Shown here: positions 9,624 through 21,320 of the stretch, in pieces
Numbering within the stretch: the stretch's first letter is position 1
Layout of the letters: every line of letters begins with the position of its first letter
Position numbers and translations under genes: made by a program
Assembly: GCF_022344005.1 (NCBI RefSeq)
Contig: NZ_CP092190.1
Coordinates: forward strand, 1,178,001 to 1,242,000
Length of the DNA stretch: 64,000 bases
Direction: 5' to 3'
DNA from: Deinococcus sp. KNUC1210
Lineage (GTDB): Bacteria; Deinococcota; Deinococci; Deinococcales; Deinococcaceae
Notes under the pieces: model-generated
Database searches by the model: none
Told to the model about the DNA's origin: nothing
The model's input: the letters and a program-made list of their open reading frames with translations, nothing else

Positions 9624-9989
9624 ATGTCTGACACCGCGCCTGCCCCTGAATCTGCCGCCTTTCGCGCCCGTGTGCTCGCACTGGTCGCCCGCATTCCGGC
9701 AGGCCGCGTCATGACATATGGGCAACTGGCGACGCTCGCGGGGTCGCCGGGAGCCGCGCGGCAGGTCGGCTTCATCATGAACGGCCTCGCCCAGAGCGAG
9801 CTTCCCTGGCAGCGGGTCATCAATGCTCAGGGGGCGGTCAGTACCGACAAACTCGGCTTTGGCGACATTCAGCGCGGGCTGCTCCAACACGAGGGCATCT
9901 CGTTCGACGCCTCGGGTCGCTGCGACCTGAAGCGCCTCCAGTGGTGGCCTGACGAGGAAGAAAAGGGTGGGCAGGCGGGACTGTTCTAA
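9624..9989 (+). CDS. Alkyltransferase-like protein (ATL), catalytic Cys replaced
   Basis: 121 residues matching the C-terminal domain of O6-alkylguanine-DNA alkyltransferase: IPAGRVMTYGQLA with the DNA-entering region, ARQVGFIMNGL with the Arg finger, then PWQR at 61-64 where true enzymes have PCHR. With Trp in place of the acceptor Cys it cannot take the alkyl group. Known ATLs bind O6-alkylguanine and hand the lesion to nucleotide excision repair (UvrA). The ATG 9 nt after TATCCTGACT suggests leaderless expression. Confidence 0.9.
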   Translation: MSDTAPAPESAAFRARVLALVARIPAGRVMTYGQLATLAGSPGAARQVGFIMNGLAQSELPWQRVINAQGAVSTDKLGFGDIQRGLLQHEGISFDASGRCDLKRLQWWPDEEEKGGQAGLF

Positions 9990-10409
9990 CTACTGACAAT
10001 CTGTTGAAGCTCCGCTTCGTAGCCCTCCAGAACATCAGAAAGTTCCTGTTTGGACTTTGAACAGGGGCAATCGCGCCCCGTGAATTTTTCTGTCGTCGAG
10101 CGAGGCCCACATAAGCCTCTGGCAGCCAGAAAACTCCAACTATCGAAAGCCGATATTCGTAACCAAGCAAGACTGTTTGGCGGCCAACAAGTTCTCTGTT
10201 TTTAAACCAGAGACGGTTCTTACCATAAAGGGGCCACAGAGCTTCGCCAAAATGTCCCGGCCAGAAAGACCGCATAGGCCCTTATCGTCCAGCTCCACTC
10301 CATGTTTTAGAGGGTTTCCTGCCTGACTTAAAACCATGTTTTCATCAGCATCATCTTCTCTATTTCCGCAAGTTTTGTCGTCGACCACAAAGTAAAAACG
10401 ACCAAATGC
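9986..10409 (-). pseudogene. Degraded AT-richer gene of unknown function
   Basis: The minus strand shows protein-like content in three successive frames: FGRFYFVVDDKTCG onward (10140-10409), then FGEALWPLYGKNRLWFKN through RRQKNSRGAIAPVQ (about 10050-10275), then KQELSDVLEGYEAELQQ to a TAG at 9986-9988. At least two frame changes are needed to join them: one between 10140 and 10283, one near 10050. Base composition is visibly less GC-rich than both neighbours. A decayed, horizontally acquired gene is the best reading; no family is recognised. It accounts for most of the 570-bp interval between the ATL gene and fba. Confidence 0.4.
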
Positions 10410-10562
10410 TTACGAATCACTTTCCCGGATCATCTGAAAATGTCGAAGAAGATGTCATGCTGATCATGGATTCGTCAACAACTCGTCGCCTGCTGTCATC
10501 TTACCCTAGACGCCTGAACTCGCTCCAGCATGAGCGCGGTAAACTGCGCTGCGGAGGCACCT

Positions 10563-11480
<918 letters not shown>

Positions 11481-11494
11481 ACGTTCGTTCAGAG

Positions 11495-11533
11495 CTGGTC
11501 TTCCGCCCGAATAGGGGTGGAAGGCCAGTTTTT
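11495..11533 (+). terminator. Terminator after fba
   Basis: CTGGTCTTCCGCCC and GGGGTGGAAGGCCAG form a stem with G-T pairs around a short loop, followed by five T residues at 11529-11533. Confidence 0.85.
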
Positions 11534-11630
11534 CTGCTGTCTGTGGCCCCTGGCTGACCCCGACAACTAAAGCGCTCCCCGCATAAACCCTTCTGAGTTC
11601 TCACCACCTTGGGCTAAGCTCCTATATGGC

Positions 11631-12359
11631 ATGAAGGCCGCCTCCTCCCGTCCCGTTTTCTCTCTGCTGGTCGCGCTGCAACTGGCAACTCTCTTCGTTT
11701 CGGGAGGGTTGGCGTTCCAGAATCCGCCGCCGCCGCCCGAGCTGAAAGGCAGGCTGACTGCCCTGCTTCCCACCGCCGGACTCATCGCGCAGGTGCTGGA
11801 AACCCGGCCCGGCATCTCGGTCGTGGAATTGCAGCAGCGTGTGTCGCAGGGCGGCGGCGATCTGAAGATTCTGGCGTCGGTGGTGGGCCAGATTCAGAAC
11901 GGCAACATTCCTACCTACGATGAACGTCTGGGCATCAGCCGCGCCGAATTCCAGCGCTTTCTGATCTTCCGGAATACGCTGGAGCCCAGTGGCCGCACGG
12001 TCCGGCTGTCACTGCTGCGCGACGGCAGTCGTCTGGCCTTCACCGACAGTCAGGGATCGGCCAGCACCCTCAAAGGGCTGGTCATCGACCTGACCAGCGG
12101 CGAACTCACCACTGCCGAGGGCTTCAGCGCCCGCCCGCGCTCGGTGCAGATGATCGCCGCGCAGGACAGCAGCGGCCTGGGCATCAGCGGCGGCTTTGCC
12201 TGGGACGTAAAAGGCAGCAATCCGCGTACCCAGAACGCGCTTCAGGGCCATCTGTCGCTTCTACAGGTCAGTGGCGGCGTGCTGCTTAGTTATAACCGGG
12301 TGGTCATTCAGAAGGGCCGGGTCAGCGAAGATACGCTGAACCTGATGTACAAGAAATAG
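11631..12359 (+). CDS. Exported protein of unknown function
   Basis: 242 residues with a signal peptide (RPVFSLLVALQLATLFVSGG, about residues 8-27) and a Pro-rich stretch right after it. The mature part has no recognised domain; it contains a helical region (LPTAGLIAQVLETRPGISVVELQQRV) and a beta-rich C-terminal half (LKGLVIDLTSGELTT ... LQVSGGVLLSYNRVVI). TATAT lies just before the ATG, suggesting leaderless transcription. It stands alone between terminators. Confidence 0.7.
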   Translation: MKAASSRPVFSLLVALQLATLFVSGGLAFQNPPPPPELKGRLTALLPTAGLIAQVLETRPGISVVELQQRVSQGGGDLKILASVVGQIQNGNIPTYDERLGISRAEFQRFLIFRNTLEPSGRTVRLSLLRDGSRLAFTDSQGSASTLKGLVIDLTSGELTTAEGFSARPRSVQMIAAQDSSGLGISGGFAWDVKGSNPRTQNALQGHLSLLQVSGGVLLSYNRVVIQKGRVSEDTLNLMYKK

Positions 12360-12422
12360 GAGCCAGAGCAGGAAACTCCCCAGCACGGCCCGGCAGCGAG
12401 TCCGGCCCCTGCCCCACCACAG

Positions 12423-12459
12423 CACAAAGACCGCCCGGAGAGCCGAGGCGGTCTTTGTG
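12423..12459. terminator. Bidirectional terminator between the exported protein gene and speA
   Basis: A perfect 13-bp stem (CACAAAGACCGCC / GGCGGTCTTTGTG) with an 11-nt loop lies between two convergent genes. T-rich flanks on either reading allow it to act in both directions. Confidence 0.8.
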
Positions 12460-12488
12460 TTCCTGACAGCGAAGTCCTGGCGCTGCTC

Positions 12489-14396
<1,908 letters not shown>

Positions 14397-14628
14397 TGCA
14401 GGCGTCCTCCAGAAAGTATGTCCCGGGCACAGTCTGAACTGCTGCCTGGGCTGGGTGGCGCTCGCCGTGCGCGGGTCTGGGGCCGGACTAGACTGGCACT
14501 GCTCCCAAAAGCCGTGCGAAACCGAAGAAGATGATACGCCCACACAGACCGGAAAACGTCAGACAGGCCACCAGTACGGTGCGCCGCATCTTTAACGTTG
14601 ACGGGTGCCCGGCCTCACCACACCAAAG

Positions 14629-14666
14629 CAGCAGAAACGGAGTCACTGAGGACTCCGTTTCTGCTG
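14629..14666 (-). terminator. Strong hairpin downstream of tRNA-Asp
   Basis: A perfect 16-bp stem (CAGCAGAAACGGAGTC / GACTCCGTTTCTGCTG) with a 6-nt loop lies 14 nt past the 3' end of tRNA-Asp. Only a short T run follows on the minus strand, so termination efficiency is uncertain. Confidence 0.65.
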
Positions 14667-14680
14667 TTGTGCTCCTTTTC

Positions 14681-14756
<76 letters not shown>

Positions 14757-14779
14757 AGATAACAAAGGCAGCGGCGAGC

Positions 14780-14808
14780 AGAATAGCGGGGCCGTAGCAG
14801 GTTGTCAA
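14780..14808 (-). promoter_or_regulatory. tRNA-Asp promoter
   Basis: On the minus strand TTGACA (14803-14808), a 17-bp spacer and TATTCT (14780-14785) form a near-consensus housekeeping promoter 24 nt before the tRNA. Confidence 0.85.
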
Positions 14809-14953
14809 GCGGACGGCACTCGACAGCCCATACAGTCCAGAAGATGAGTGCTGGATGTAGAGAGACGTCATCTATGAAAAGCATGTCGAATTTTATACAG
14901 TTCTAGTCTTGTGAGAAATTAGCAGGAGCAACTCAGTAGGATAGAACCACAAG

Positions 14954-16009
14954 ATGTCGGCCACTTCATCCCGTTCCTCTCTTCCTGCTCGACAGGTGGC
15001 TTCGACGCTCGAACAGGGCCGCCGGGTCGCGCTGCAGGTGGTGTGTGCCGGGTACTGGCTGTACCTGCTGCTGCACATGCTGCTGTTGCCCACACTGCGT
15101 TTCGATCCGCTGGGGCCAGAACTGATGACCGGCTATCTGTGTCTGATCGTCCTGGTCCTCACGTCGCTGCCTCAGATCAATCTGAATTTTCTCATCCTGT
15201 CGCTGACGGCGATGTGTGTGCCGTTCATCCTCTTCGAGATGTCGGCGGCCCTGCTCGTCAGTATGCAGCCCAGCGGGTATATGGGCTGGGCATCGGTCGT
15301 CGTCGTCCTGATCTTTATCATCCTGCCCTGGAAGGTGGGCAGTACCATCTCGGGCCTGCTGATCCTCAATATTCTGCGCGGCCTGATCTTTGCGCCGCAC
15401 CATTCCGCCGATACGCTGAATGCCTGGCTCTCGACAATCTGCGTCATGCTGACCCTGACAGTGATCGGCGCGATGATGTCCCGCTTCGTAGAAGAGCGGC
15501 TCGTGAACAACCAGGAGGTGCACCAGCAGCTCGCAGAGGCCCGCATGGACGCCCTGACGAAAGTGCTGGGCCGCGCCGCCGCCGAGGAAGCGCTGGAACA
15601 CGGCATGCAGCGCTCGCGAGACAACCAGCAGCCGCTCAGCCTGCTGCTCTGCGACCTCGACAACTTCAAGGCCATCAACGACCGGCACGGCCACCCCGCC
15701 GGAGACGCGGTGCTCCGGGCAGCGGCGCGGCGGCTGCGGCGACATATCGGCAGAATGGGCACGGTGGGGCGCTGGGGCGGCGAGGAATTCGTGGTGATCC
15801 TGCCGGGCATCACCAAGACCGACGCACTCATGCTGGCCGAACAACTGCGGCGCGACATCGCATCGAGCGAACTGGCCGGTATTCCCGTGACCGCCAGCTT
15901 CGGCGTGTCGGCGTACCGGGTAGGTGACAGTCTGTCCGACCTGTTCGAACGCTCCGACCAGCGGCTCTATGAGGCCAAGAACGCCGGACGCAACATGGTG
16001 CGAGGCTGA
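14954..16009 (+). CDS. Membrane-anchored diguanylate cyclase
   Basis: 351 residues. Residues about 25-180 hold five to six hydrophobic segments (LYLLLHMLLL, LCLIVLVLTSLPQINLNFLI, ASVVVVLIFIILPW and others), which make a membrane sensor of no named family visible here. A helical linker leads into a GGDEF domain that starts at DALTKVLGRAAAEEAL. The active-site signature is GGEEF (about residues 275-279), with LLLCDLDNFKAINDRHGH as the metal-binding stretch, so cyclisation of two GTP to c-di-GMP is likely. Second GGDEF gene in the window; unlike the first it has a sensor part and a canonical signature. Confidence 0.88.
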   Translation: MSATSSRSSLPARQVASTLEQGRRVALQVVCAGYWLYLLLHMLLLPTLRFDPLGPELMTGYLCLIVLVLTSLPQINLNFLILSLTAMCVPFILFEMSAALLVSMQPSGYMGWASVVVVLIFIILPWKVGSTISGLLILNILRGLIFAPHHSADTLNAWLSTICVMLTLTVIGAMMSRFVEERLVNNQEVHQQLAEARMDALTKVLGRAAAEEALEHGMQRSRDNQQPLSLLLCDLDNFKAINDRHGHPAGDAVLRAAARRLRRHIGRMGTVGRWGGEEFVVILPGITKTDALMLAEQLRRDIASSELAGIPVTASFGVSAYRVGDSLSDLFERSDQRLYEAKNAGRNMVRG

Positions 16010-16074
16010 CCCCGGAACTGCGGCGAGCACCCCTGCTCTTGCCGCCCCCTCCTCCTGCCGCAAGGTTCCCAGAC

Positions 16075-16104
16075 CAAAAAAACCCCCGCCAGTTCAGCGG
16101 GGGT
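16075..16104 (-). terminator. Terminator after the PEGA-domain gene
   Basis: On the minus strand ACCCCCGC and GCGGGGGT pair around a 7-nt loop and are followed by a run of seven T residues. Confidence 0.88.
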
Positions 16105-16120
16105 CTGCGAGCACTTCAGG

Positions 16121-17164
16121 TCAGCGGGTGGGGTTGATGGTGATGGTGCCGCCCTGATTGACGTTGTACACGTTGACGAAGGTGCGGTAGCCGGGGGCGA
16201 TCAGCACGATCTCGTGGCTGCCACGGCTGAGGTTCAGATTCAGGCCGCCGTTCTGGATGCTGCCGACCTGACGCCCGTCCACGAAGACCAGGGCGCCCGC
16301 CACGCTGCTGCGGAGCTGGATGTTGGCCGTCGAAGGAGGACGGACCGGCTGCACGGGGGTCACAGCGTTGCCCACCGGATCGACGTTCAGGTTCACGACC
16401 GCGCCCGCACGGATGCTGACGGTGCCGTTGAACTCGTTGTAGCCGGGCGTCGAAACACGCACGTTGTAGCTGCCGGGCTGCAGGCCGGTGTAGGTCACAT
16501 TGGCTCCGCCCACCTGACGCCCGTTCAGGAAGACGATGCTGCCGGGAACGCTGCTGCCCACGAACAGGCTGCCGGTGCTGGTGTTCTGACCGCCCGACAC
16601 GCTGTAGAGCGCGGTGTCAGAGACCCAGGTGTTCTGAGGGAGCGGATTGACCACGATGCTCAGGGCCTGCGCGAGTTGCTGCTGGCCCTCGACTTTGCCG
16701 GTGGCAAAGGAATCGTTGTTCTGGAACTGCGAGATGTTGTTGAGGTTCAGCTCGGTCTTGGAGGCCACTGCCAGCACCTTGTTCAGGCCCACGGGGCCGT
16801 CGATGGTAAAGGTGTAGCTGTCGCCTGCCGCCGGGAAGACCTTGGTGGTGTTGGCCTTCAGGAAGTTGGCGCCGCTCTGAAAGCGGTTGGGCAGAATCTG
16901 GGTGATCTTGCCAGCAGCGTCAATGTCGAACAGGTACACGTAGGCATCCTGATTGACGGTGGCGCTGATGCGGACGTTGTCACCGATCTGGTAGTTGGCG
17001 ATCTGGCTGCCACTGTTGTCGCGATCGACGGAAACCTGCACCGCCAGATCGCTCTGCACGGGGTTGACGATGATGCTCTGGGCGCTGATCTTGGGGGCGG
17101 CGAGGGTGCTACCGGAAATTAGGGCTGCTGTGACCGCTGCCGAAATAGTCAGAATCTTCTTCAT
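16121..17164 (-). CDS. Exported DUF4384 plus PEGA-domain protein
   Basis: 347 residues. The signal peptide [19 protein letters not shown] ends in LAAP. Residues about 30-170 resemble DUF4384 ([30 protein letters not shown]), a domain often found in bacterial surface proteins. Two PEGA-like beta modules follow: [15 protein letters not shown] ... [13 protein letters not shown] and [15 protein letters not shown] ... [17 protein letters not shown] domains are thought to be cell-envelope binding. The start at 17164 was chosen for its AGGAGG ribosome site and signal peptide. Monocistronic with its own terminator. Confidence 0.85.
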   Translation of the reverse strand: MKKILTISAAVTAALISGSTLAAPKISAQSIIVNPVQSDLAVQVSVDRDNSGSQIANYQIGDNVRISATVNQDAYVYLFDIDAAGKITQILPNRFQSGANFLKANTTKVFPAAGDSYTFTIDGPVGLNKVLAVASKTELNLNNISQFQNNDSFATGKVEGQQQLAQALSIVVNPLPQNTWVSDTALYSVSGGQNTSTGSLFVGSSVPGSIVFLNGRQVGGANVTYTGLQPGSYNVRVSTPGYNEFNGTVSIRAGAVVNLNVDPVGNAVTPVQPVRPPSTANIQLRSSVAGALVFVDGRQVGSIQNGGLNLNLSRGSHEIVLIAPGYRTFVNVYNVNQGGTITINPTR

Positions 17165-17319
17165 GAGTGTGCCTCCTGAGTGCAAGGCTACAGGGGCGCA
17201 AATGACGGCCTATGAGCTTTTCAGTAGAAAGCATTTATGTGGCTTCAGGTCAGCATCAGACTGAAACGGCTGAAACCGGGTGCTGAAGGCGCGTTCTATG
17301 GGTGCCCCGAAGCCCTACT

Positions 17320-17823
17320 TCAGAACCAGGGTTTCTTGCCCACCACGTACTCGCGCTCGAAATCGGCGTCGGTTTTGGTGAGGTACAGAATGCCCTCGAT
17401 CAGACCGATCAGGCCGACGGCTGCCGGAAGCAGCAGAAACACGAAGCCGATTAGGATGATGGCGAGCAGCGTGAACAGAATCCAGCCTCCCACGGTCAGC
17501 CCCAGCATGATGATGCCCGGCTGGTTGATGCCCAGATAGAACTTGTGGACGCCCAGGCTGCCCAGGAAGATGCCCAGGAGACCGGCGATCAGCTTCTTCT
17601 GAGCCAGATCGCTCTGAGGCAGGGGGGCTGACTGACCGGCGGTGGTGCTGTTGGGCCAGGGCGACGGGCCACCCTGCTGACTGACCGGCGACGGTGGCAG
17701 CGGCGCACCGCTGTAAGGCACCGATGGATCTGTGCCGGGCGCAGTCTTATCGAGGCTCACCCGCCCGCTGCCCGTTCCGCCCGCTGGAGCCTGTACACCG
17801 AATCTGTCCGGATCATTCGTCAT
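17320..17823 (-). CDS. TM2-domain membrane protein
   Basis: 167 residues. An N-terminal 95-residue soluble, Pro/Ser/Gln-rich tail is followed by the TM2 domain: KKLIAGLLGIFLGSLGVHKF, YLGINQPGIIMLGLTVGG and a second hydrophobic hairpin (LLAIILIGFVFLLLPAAVGL). The GLHKFYLG-like element between the helices is the family signature. Function of TM2 proteins in bacteria is not established. The ATG at 17823 has a GAGGGGGA ribosome site; upstream in-frame starts lack one. Confidence 0.85.
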   Translation of the reverse strand: MTNDPDRFGVQAPAGGTGSGRVSLDKTAPGTDPSVPYSGAPLPPSPVSQQGGPSPWPNSTTAGQSAPLPQSDLAQKKLIAGLLGIFLGSLGVHKFYLGINQPGIIMLGLTVGGWILFTLLAIILIGFVFLLLPAAVGLIGLIEGILYLTKTDADFEREYVVGKKPWF

Positions 17824-18030
17824 GTCATCCCCCTCAATCAGCATATACAAACTCGGCCCTGAGATGTGACATGCAGAGAAATGCTGACTCCGCCCGGCGC
17901 AAGCAGACAGCCGAACGCCAAAGAAGGAGCGACGACCTGAAGATGAGCCGTGGCACCAGAAGCGCCCTGACAGCACCCCCGGCCTGTTAGTCAGGATCCT
18001 GGGGAGAACATCAGAAGACGCTCGCTGGCT

Positions 18031-18623
18031 TCAGCGCAGCTTGCCCAGCGCCCGCCGAATCAGGGTATCGGCGCTCAGGGTGCTGTCCTGCGAGAGCAGT
18101 TCGGCCACGGCTGCCCGTACCTGCGCGTCACGGAAGCCCAAGGCCAGCAGAGCGTCCACCGCGTCCCGGCCCGCTGTCGAAACGGCTGCTGCCGCGCCAC
18201 TTGCCTTCATGCCCGCCGCCAGATGTTCCGGCACCTTGTTCTGAAGTTCCAGCACCAGGCGCTCGGCGGTCTTCTTGCCCACACCCGATACGCTCGACAG
18301 CAGACTGGTATCGCCGCTGAGCAGCCCCTGGGCCAGCGCCGAGGGGGCATGGCCGACAGCAGTGCCAGCCCCAGCTTCGGGCCGACTCCGCTCACACTGG
18401 TCAGCAGATCGAAGAGGCGCAGGCTGTCGGTATCCAGAAAGCCGTACAGCGTCATGGAATCTTCGCGCACCACCAGCCGGGTATGCAGTTCGGCGGGCGC
18501 ACCCACGCTCAGATGCCCCAGCGTCGAGGCCGGACACAGCAGCTCGTACCCTACACCCGACACCATCAGCACCACGCTCGCCTCGCGGATATCGCGCACG
18601 GTACCGGAAAGAAAAGCGATCAC
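18031..18623 (-). pseudogene. ruvA: Holliday junction branch-migration protein RuvA, frameshifted as sequenced
   Basis: RuvA binds four-way junctions and loads RuvB. From 18623 the frame reads MIAFLSGTVRDIREASVVL ... SVSGVGPKLGLALLSAMPP, covering the OB domain and first helix-hairpin-helix. The C-terminal part SALAQGLLSGD ... SGVGKKTAERLVLELQ ... LIRRALGKLR continues in another frame to 18031. The 593-nt span is one base short of a whole number of codons. The switch falls at a G5 run on the plus strand (18343-18347); one more G restores a continuous 197-residue RuvA. A homopolymer under-call is more likely than loss of this recombination gene. Confidence 0.88.
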
Positions 18624-18718
18624 CCGAGTAGTTTAGCCCAAAACAGAATAGGCCGTGAGCGGTGCCCCCAGCGTCCACCCCTCAGAGTCCACAGTCCCGC
18701 CCGTTCTAAGATGGCGCG

Positions 18719-19318
18719 GTGACGGTTTCGCCTCCTCCACCTCTGCCTCGCCGCTCGCTGCTGCGCCAAATCTGGCGCGTTTGGGTGCTGGGCGCCATCC
18801 TGCCGATCTGGCTGCTCATCACCTTCGGCTTTACCTTCGCCCGCGTCGACGGCAACAGCATGAATCCGACGCTGCACAGCGGCGACGTTGCCCTCCTGCT
18901 CAAATATCCCCGCTGGCTGCGGGCCTGGGGGCTGTCGCAGACCTATCCACGGCGCGGCGATATCGTAGTGTTCAAAGCTCCGGCCAGCAGCGAATATGCC
19001 TTTCAGCAGGGACCGTTCGGACGCTACCGCCCCTACAACATCAAACGGGTGATCGGGCTGCCCGGCGACACGGTCAGCATCTCGGATGGCAAGGTGCATG
19101 TCGGCGGGAAGGTGCTGGCCGAGCCGTATGCCAGCGGCGATACCCCCAGCGACGAGGCCCCGGTGCGCGTGCCTGTTGGAAGTGTGTTCGTGCTGGGCGA
19201 CAACCGGATTCTGGGCGAGAGCGTGGATTCGCGCTACTACGGCCCGGTGCCGCTGTCTGACGTGGCGGGGCCAGCCAATCTTCACGTCTCGCTGGGGTTG
19301 GATTCCAGTTCGCCCTGA
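18719..19318 (+). CDS. lepB: Signal peptidase I
   Basis: A 199-residue membrane serine protease that removes signal peptides from exported proteins. One transmembrane helix (about 20-40) precedes the catalytic Ser47 in GNSMNPTL and Lys109 in YNIKRVIGLPGD; box E appears as VFVLGDNRILGESVDSRYYG. It starts with GTG. The 3' end overlaps the convergent thioesterase gene by 37 bp. Confidence 0.95.
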   Translation: MTVSPPPPLPRRSLLRQIWRVWVLGAILPIWLLITFGFTFARVDGNSMNPTLHSGDVALLLKYPRWLRAWGLSQTYPRRGDIVVFKAPASSEYAFQQGPFGRYRPYNIKRVIGLPGDTVSISDGKVHVGGKVLAEPYASGDTPSDEAPVRVPVGSVFVLGDNRILGESVDSRYYGPVPLSDVAGPANLHVSLGLDSSSP

Positions 19319-19755
19319 AATGCCCGTACCGCCGCCCGGAAGCTGCCCGGCAGCGGCACAGAAGCACCTTCATGCGCGTTGACATAGATCAGTTCCACAC
19401 GGCACAGCAGGGTTGGCCCGCGTTCGATACGGCACTCGAAGGTGAAACTGCTGGTGCCCAGCCGCGCTATCCGGCCCCGCAGCAGCAGCAGGTCGTCGAA
19501 GCGGGCGGGGGCGCGGTAGTCGAGCGTCGCCCTGACCACGTAGGCATCCAGCGCGTCCGGGTGCGGCGCCGCCGATAGCGCGGCAGCGGGCGTCCACAGG
19601 TCCACGCCCGCCATCCGGAAATACTCGGTGCAGCACACGTCGGCATACATCAGATAATGGCCGTTGAAGACCACCTGCTGAGCGTCCACTTCGGCCCAGC
19701 GCACCCGCAACGGCTGCGATACCGGAAAGCCCACCACTTCGGAAGAGTCGGTCAC
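19282..19755 (-). CDS. Hotdog-fold acyl-CoA thioesterase (4-hydroxybenzoyl-CoA thioesterase/YbgC type)
   Basis: 157 residues. RVRWAEVDAQQVVFNGHYLMY holds the active-site Asp (Asp24) and the conserved N-x-x-Y of this thioesterase branch. The long hotdog helix follows, then strands RATLDYRAPARFDDLLLLRGRI and SFTFECRIERG. It hydrolyses acyl-CoA thioesters; the chain preference is unknown. Its last 12 codons overlap lepB antisense. Confidence 0.87.
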   Translation of the reverse strand: MTDSSEVVGFPVSQPLRVRWAEVDAQQVVFNGHYLMYADVCCTEYFRMAGVDLWTPAAALSAAPHPDALDAYVVRATLDYRAPARFDDLLLLRGRIARLGTSSFTFECRIERGPTLLCRVELIYVNAHEGASVPLPGSFRAAVRAFQGELESNPSET

Positions 19756-19799
19756 AGCTCCATTATTCTGCGCTCACCGCCGCTCGGTACGCTGCCTGC

Positions 19800-20321
19800 A
19801 TGACTTCCAAACGCACCCTCCTGCTGGCAGCGCTGGCCCTGAGCACCGCCGCCGCCCAGGGCAATGCCCCCGGCAAAACGATCCGCCTGAGTGATCCGGC
19901 TCTTCCCTTTACCATCAGCCTGCCGACCGGATGGCTCGGCGTGCGCTTCAACGACGGTCTGCGCGGCGTGAATATCGCGTCTGCACGCAAGTCTCCCGCC
20001 GCGCTGATGCGCTTCACCTTCATTCCCAAGCAGGGCCAGAGCCTCAATCTAGCAAACGAATTCCGGGCCTTCGAGGGCGCGGTCACGCAGGGCGGCGGCA
20101 CCCTGAAACTGCTGAGTTCCAAAGCGGCCCGCTACGGCGGTGTGACGGGCCTGACGCACGTCTATACCCTGAACGAGCAGGGAAAAAATCTGAAAATGCA
20201 GATCTGGTTCGGCAACGGGCGCAAGAACTTCTACAACTTCCAGCTGACCGACGCGGCCACCGACTTCTCGAAGCACCTGCCGCTGTTCACGGCGGCCCTG
20301 ACGAGCGTGCAGTTTCAGTGA
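19800..20321 (+). CDS. Exported protein of unknown function
   Basis: 173 residues with a short signal peptide (MTSKRTLLLAALALSTAAAQ). The mature part, beginning near PFTISLPTGWLGVRFNDGLRG, and the later FRAFEGAVTQGGGTLKLLSSK and VYTLNEQGKNLKMQIWF resemble the general shape of PsbP/DcrB-like exported folds, but this is a weak similarity by eye. TACGCT 7 nt before the ATG suggests leaderless transcription. Confidence 0.7.
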   Translation: MTSKRTLLLAALALSTAAAQGNAPGKTIRLSDPALPFTISLPTGWLGVRFNDGLRGVNIASARKSPAALMRFTFIPKQGQSLNLANEFRAFEGAVTQGGGTLKLLSSKAARYGGVTGLTHVYTLNEQGKNLKMQIWFGNGRKNFYNFQLTDAATDFSKHLPLFTAALTSVQFQ

Positions 20322-20348
20322 GCCGGGAACTCGCCGTTCAGTTCAGGT

Positions 20349-20789
20349 TCAGCCCCGGTGGTACGGCTCTCCCCTGCTGATGGTCGCGGCGCGGTACAGC
20401 GCTTCTGCCAGCACCACCATCGCCAGATCGTGCGGCAGGGTCAGCTTGCCCAGCGACCAGAGCGTATGGGCGGCGGCCCGCAACTCGTCGCTGTGTCCGT
20501 CGGGGCCACCGATGGCAAAGGCCAGTTCGCCCACGCTCTGGAGGCCCTGGGTGTCCACGAAAGCGCTGAGTTCCTCGCTGCTCCACTGCCTACCCCGTGG
20601 ATCGAGGGCAATGACCGGGGCGCGGCCCGCCGCCTTCAGAATGGCCTGCGATTCCTTCTGGGGCGTGCTGCCCGGCACGTGCGTGATGGAGAGTTTGTGG
20701 TAGTGCTTCAGGCGCAGGGTGTACTCGTTCCAGCCCGCGCGGGCGTAGCTGAGGCGGGGTTCGCCCACCGTGATCAGATGCAGCCGCAT
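20349..20789 (-). CDS. rlmH: 23S rRNA (pseudouridine1915-N3)-methyltransferase
   Basis: A 146-residue SPOUT-class methyltransferase that modifies helix 69 of 23S rRNA. Characteristic parts are MRLHLITVGEPR, VIALDPRGRQWSSEE, the SAM-binding trefoil knot LAFAIGGPDGHSDELR and the C-terminal EALYRAATISRGEPYHRG, where the Y-H ending is diagnostic. The start at 20789 gives the usual N-terminus; an ATG 21 nt upstream is possible. Confidence 0.95.
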   Translation of the reverse strand: MRLHLITVGEPRLSYARAGWNEYTLRLKHYHKLSITHVPGSTPQKESQAILKAAGRAPVIALDPRGRQWSSEELSAFVDTQGLQSVGELAFAIGGPDGHSDELRAAAHTLWSLGKLTLPHDLAMVVLAEALYRAATISRGEPYHRG

Positions 20790-20902
20790 ACCGCCCAGCA
20801 TACAGGGCAAGCATCAATCCGGCAGGCGCGGTAAACTGGCCGGGTGGTTGCCCCCTTGCTTGTTCAGACGCCGGGCCGCTGGCCAGAGGACCGGGGAGCA
20901 GC

Positions 20903-21319
20903 ATGAACTACGCGGCCTCTCTGGCGGTGGTGGTGCTGCTGACCTTCTTCTTCCCGCTGGCAGTGCGGGTCGGGATGTCGTATGACGTGTCGCGTTCATC
21001 GGTGGTGACCACGATGCTGGCGATCCTGATTTTCGTGGCCGCCACCGTCTTTATCCGCTGGCAGGTGGCCCGCACCCGCGAAGCCTCCGCGACACTGGAA
21101 CTGGCGCGGGCGCAGGTCAACCGTGAGCCAGACAATCCCCGCGCCTACTATGTGCAGGGCGAACACCTCGCGGGGCTGCTGCTGCGGCTGGGGCGTCGCC
21201 GCGAAGCTGCCGCCGTCATCGACCGTTACGCTTCTTTAGGTGGAGCCAGAGAATCCGAAATCACGGCGCTGCGGGAACTGCTGATGCAGGCCGAGCGCAG
21301 ACAGAAAAGGGGCAGTTGA
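20903..21319 (+). CDS. Small membrane protein with a TPR-like cytoplasmic tail
   Basis: 138 residues with two transmembrane helices (VVVLLTFFFPLAVRVGM and VVTTMLAILIFVAATVFI) and a helical tail from residue 58 on (REASATLELARAQVNREPDN, then YVQGEHLAGLLLRLGRRREAAAVI) that resembles a pair of tetratricopeptide helices. Function unknown. It ends 1 nt before the next start codon and both probably share a transcript. Confidence 0.65.
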   Translation: MNYAASLAVVVLLTFFFPLAVRVGMSYDVSRSSVVTTMLAILIFVAATVFIRWQVARTREASATLELARAQVNREPDNPRAYYVQGEHLAGLLLRLGRRREAAAVIDRYASLGGARESEITALRELLMQAERRQKRGS

Positions 21320-21320
21320 C

